In this document: piece after piece, positions 5,888-6,109 of the stretch
Layout: each line of letters begins with the position of its first letter
Position numbering within the stretch: the first letter of the stretch is position 1
Assembly: GCA_027490415.1 (NCBI GenBank)
Contig: JAIXYD010000120.1
Coordinates: 1-6,109, forward strand
Direction of reading: 5' to 3'
DNA from: Streptomycetaceae bacterium
Lineage (GTDB): Bacteria > Actinomycetota > Actinomycetes > Nanopelagicales > Nanopelagicaceae
DNA length: 6,109 nt
Notes under the pieces: model-generated
What the model saw: the letters and a program-made list of their open reading frames with translations, nothing else
Told to the model about the DNA's origin: nothing
Database searches by the model: none
Made by a program: the position numbers and the translations under genes

Positions 5888-6109
5888 TTATTTTCCTCCT
5901 CGAGAGCGGGATGTTGGTCGTGAACGAGGTTTTTCAACTTCGCTCAACTTCTTTCCAGAACGACGCCCCACTGCCGCTCTAGATTCATCTAGAGCGACTT
6001 TTGTGCCGCTCCAGTTTCTCTGCGCTAGGGAGACGCAGAGACAGTCAACCACCGTTAATTGGGCAATACGACTTGCCGTAGCTCCGCTGCGCAGGGTGGT
6101 TTCGCGAGC
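5888..6109 (-). CDS. RpiR/MurR-family transcriptional regulator, C-terminal fragment (5' end outside window)
   Basis: The frame is open from the window edge and gives 73 residues ending in TAA at 5888-5890. Residues 1-30 (LRSGATASRIAQLTVVDCLCVSLAQ within them) match the closing helices of the SIS domain of RpiR/MurR regulators, where a phosphosugar is usually bound. The DNA-binding helix-turn-helix would be at the N-terminus, outside the window. After about residue 47 comes a basic, probably disordered tail rich in Arg, Lys and Ser (GRRSGKKLSEVEKPRSRPTS and on) that is not part of the SIS fold. Its stop codon abuts the GTG of the binding-protein gene in the same frame, so it is probably the head of the operon or cotranscribed with it and controls it. 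The family call rests on a short stretch but the match is characteristic; another SIS-domain protein is the main alternative. Confidence 0.78.
   Translation of the reverse strand, partial: ARETTLRSGATASRIAQLTVVDCLCVSLAQRNWSGTKVALDESRAAVGRRSGKKLSEVEKPRSRPTSRSRGGK
5895..5900 (-). promoter_or_regulatory. Strong ribosome binding site of the binding-protein gene
   Basis: AGGAGG, complementary to the 16S rRNA 3' end, sits 7 nt before GTG 5887. It lies inside the last codons of the upstream regulator (Arg-Gly-Gly-Lys). It sets the GTG as the start and fits high, possibly coupled, translation. Confidence 0.85.
5975..5996. repeat. Inverted repeat, 9-bp arms with 4-bp spacer, upstream of the binding-protein gene
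   Basis: CGCTCTAGA (5975-5983) and TCTAGAGCG (5988-5996) are exact reverse complements separated by TTCA. The repeat lies about 90 bp before the binding-protein start, within the 3' coding part of the regulator (encoding ALDESRA). It could be an operator or an RNA hairpin. The encoded residues are normal for the family, so chance is also possible. Confidence 0.45.
6017..6041. repeat. Inverted repeat, 8-bp arms with 9-bp spacer, in the regulator gene
   Basis: TCTCTGCG (6017-6024) and CGCAGAGA (6034-6041) are exact reverse complements around a 9-bp spacer. The repeat lies 20 bp from the inverted repeat at 5975-5996. Together they could form two consecutive stem-loops in the mRNA ahead of the binding-protein gene. 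Function is not shown by the sequence. Confidence 0.35.

Noticed and set aside
6020..6055. Possible promoter (TTGACT at about 6044-6049 on the - strand) for the binding-protein gene
   Set aside because: No acceptable -10 hexamer is found 16-18 bp downstream.

Overview
The window reads as ordinary chromosomal DNA from a free-living actinobacterium of moderate G+C, roughly balanced by eye (not counted). Supporting signs are a short MutY without a NUDIX tail, a CUT1 sugar ABC transporter with no ATPase gene of its own, a SIS-domain RpiR-type regulator beside a BadF-type kinase, GTG starts, and a candidate leaderless promoter. The style resembles small planktonic freshwater actinobacteria (acI/Nanopelagicales-like), but that placement is an inference and not proven by the sequence.

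Layout. On the + strand, positions 1-534 hold the C-terminal part of an A/G-specific adenine DNA glycosylase (MutY), cut by the window edge. It is followed by a complete GlcD-type FAD-dependent 2-hydroxyacid dehydrogenase (563-1915), which appears to have its own promoter with no leader. Everything else lies on the - strand and reads from 6109 down to 1890. The order is the C-terminus of an RpiR/MurR-type regulator (cut by the window edge), a secreted sugar-binding protein, a strong hairpin terminator/attenuator, two CUT1 permeases and a BadF/BadG-family sugar kinase. The kinase gene and the glcD-like gene converge and overlap by 26 bp at their 3' ends. No stretch longer than about 50 bp lacks a gene.

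How the genes work together. The - strand genes look like one sugar uptake operon. The regulator senses a phosphosugar, the binding protein captures the sugar outside the membrane, the two permeases form the channel, and the kinase phosphorylates the incoming sugar. The ATPase is missing and probably comes from a shared MsiK/UgpC-type subunit encoded elsewhere. An RpiR/MurR-type regulator with a BadF-type kinase points to an amino sugar (GlcNAc, MurNAc or an oligomer), but the substrate cannot be read from the sequence. Stop and start codons abut at the regulator/binding-protein and permease/permease junctions, which suggests translational coupling. The hairpin after the binding-protein gene should keep that protein in excess over the permeases.

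I see no mobile element, CRISPR array, RNA gene or clearly new system. The points most worth a second look are the attenuator, the non-lipoprotein binding protein, a 21-bp palindrome inside the kinase gene, and two inverted repeats in the regulator's 3' end.
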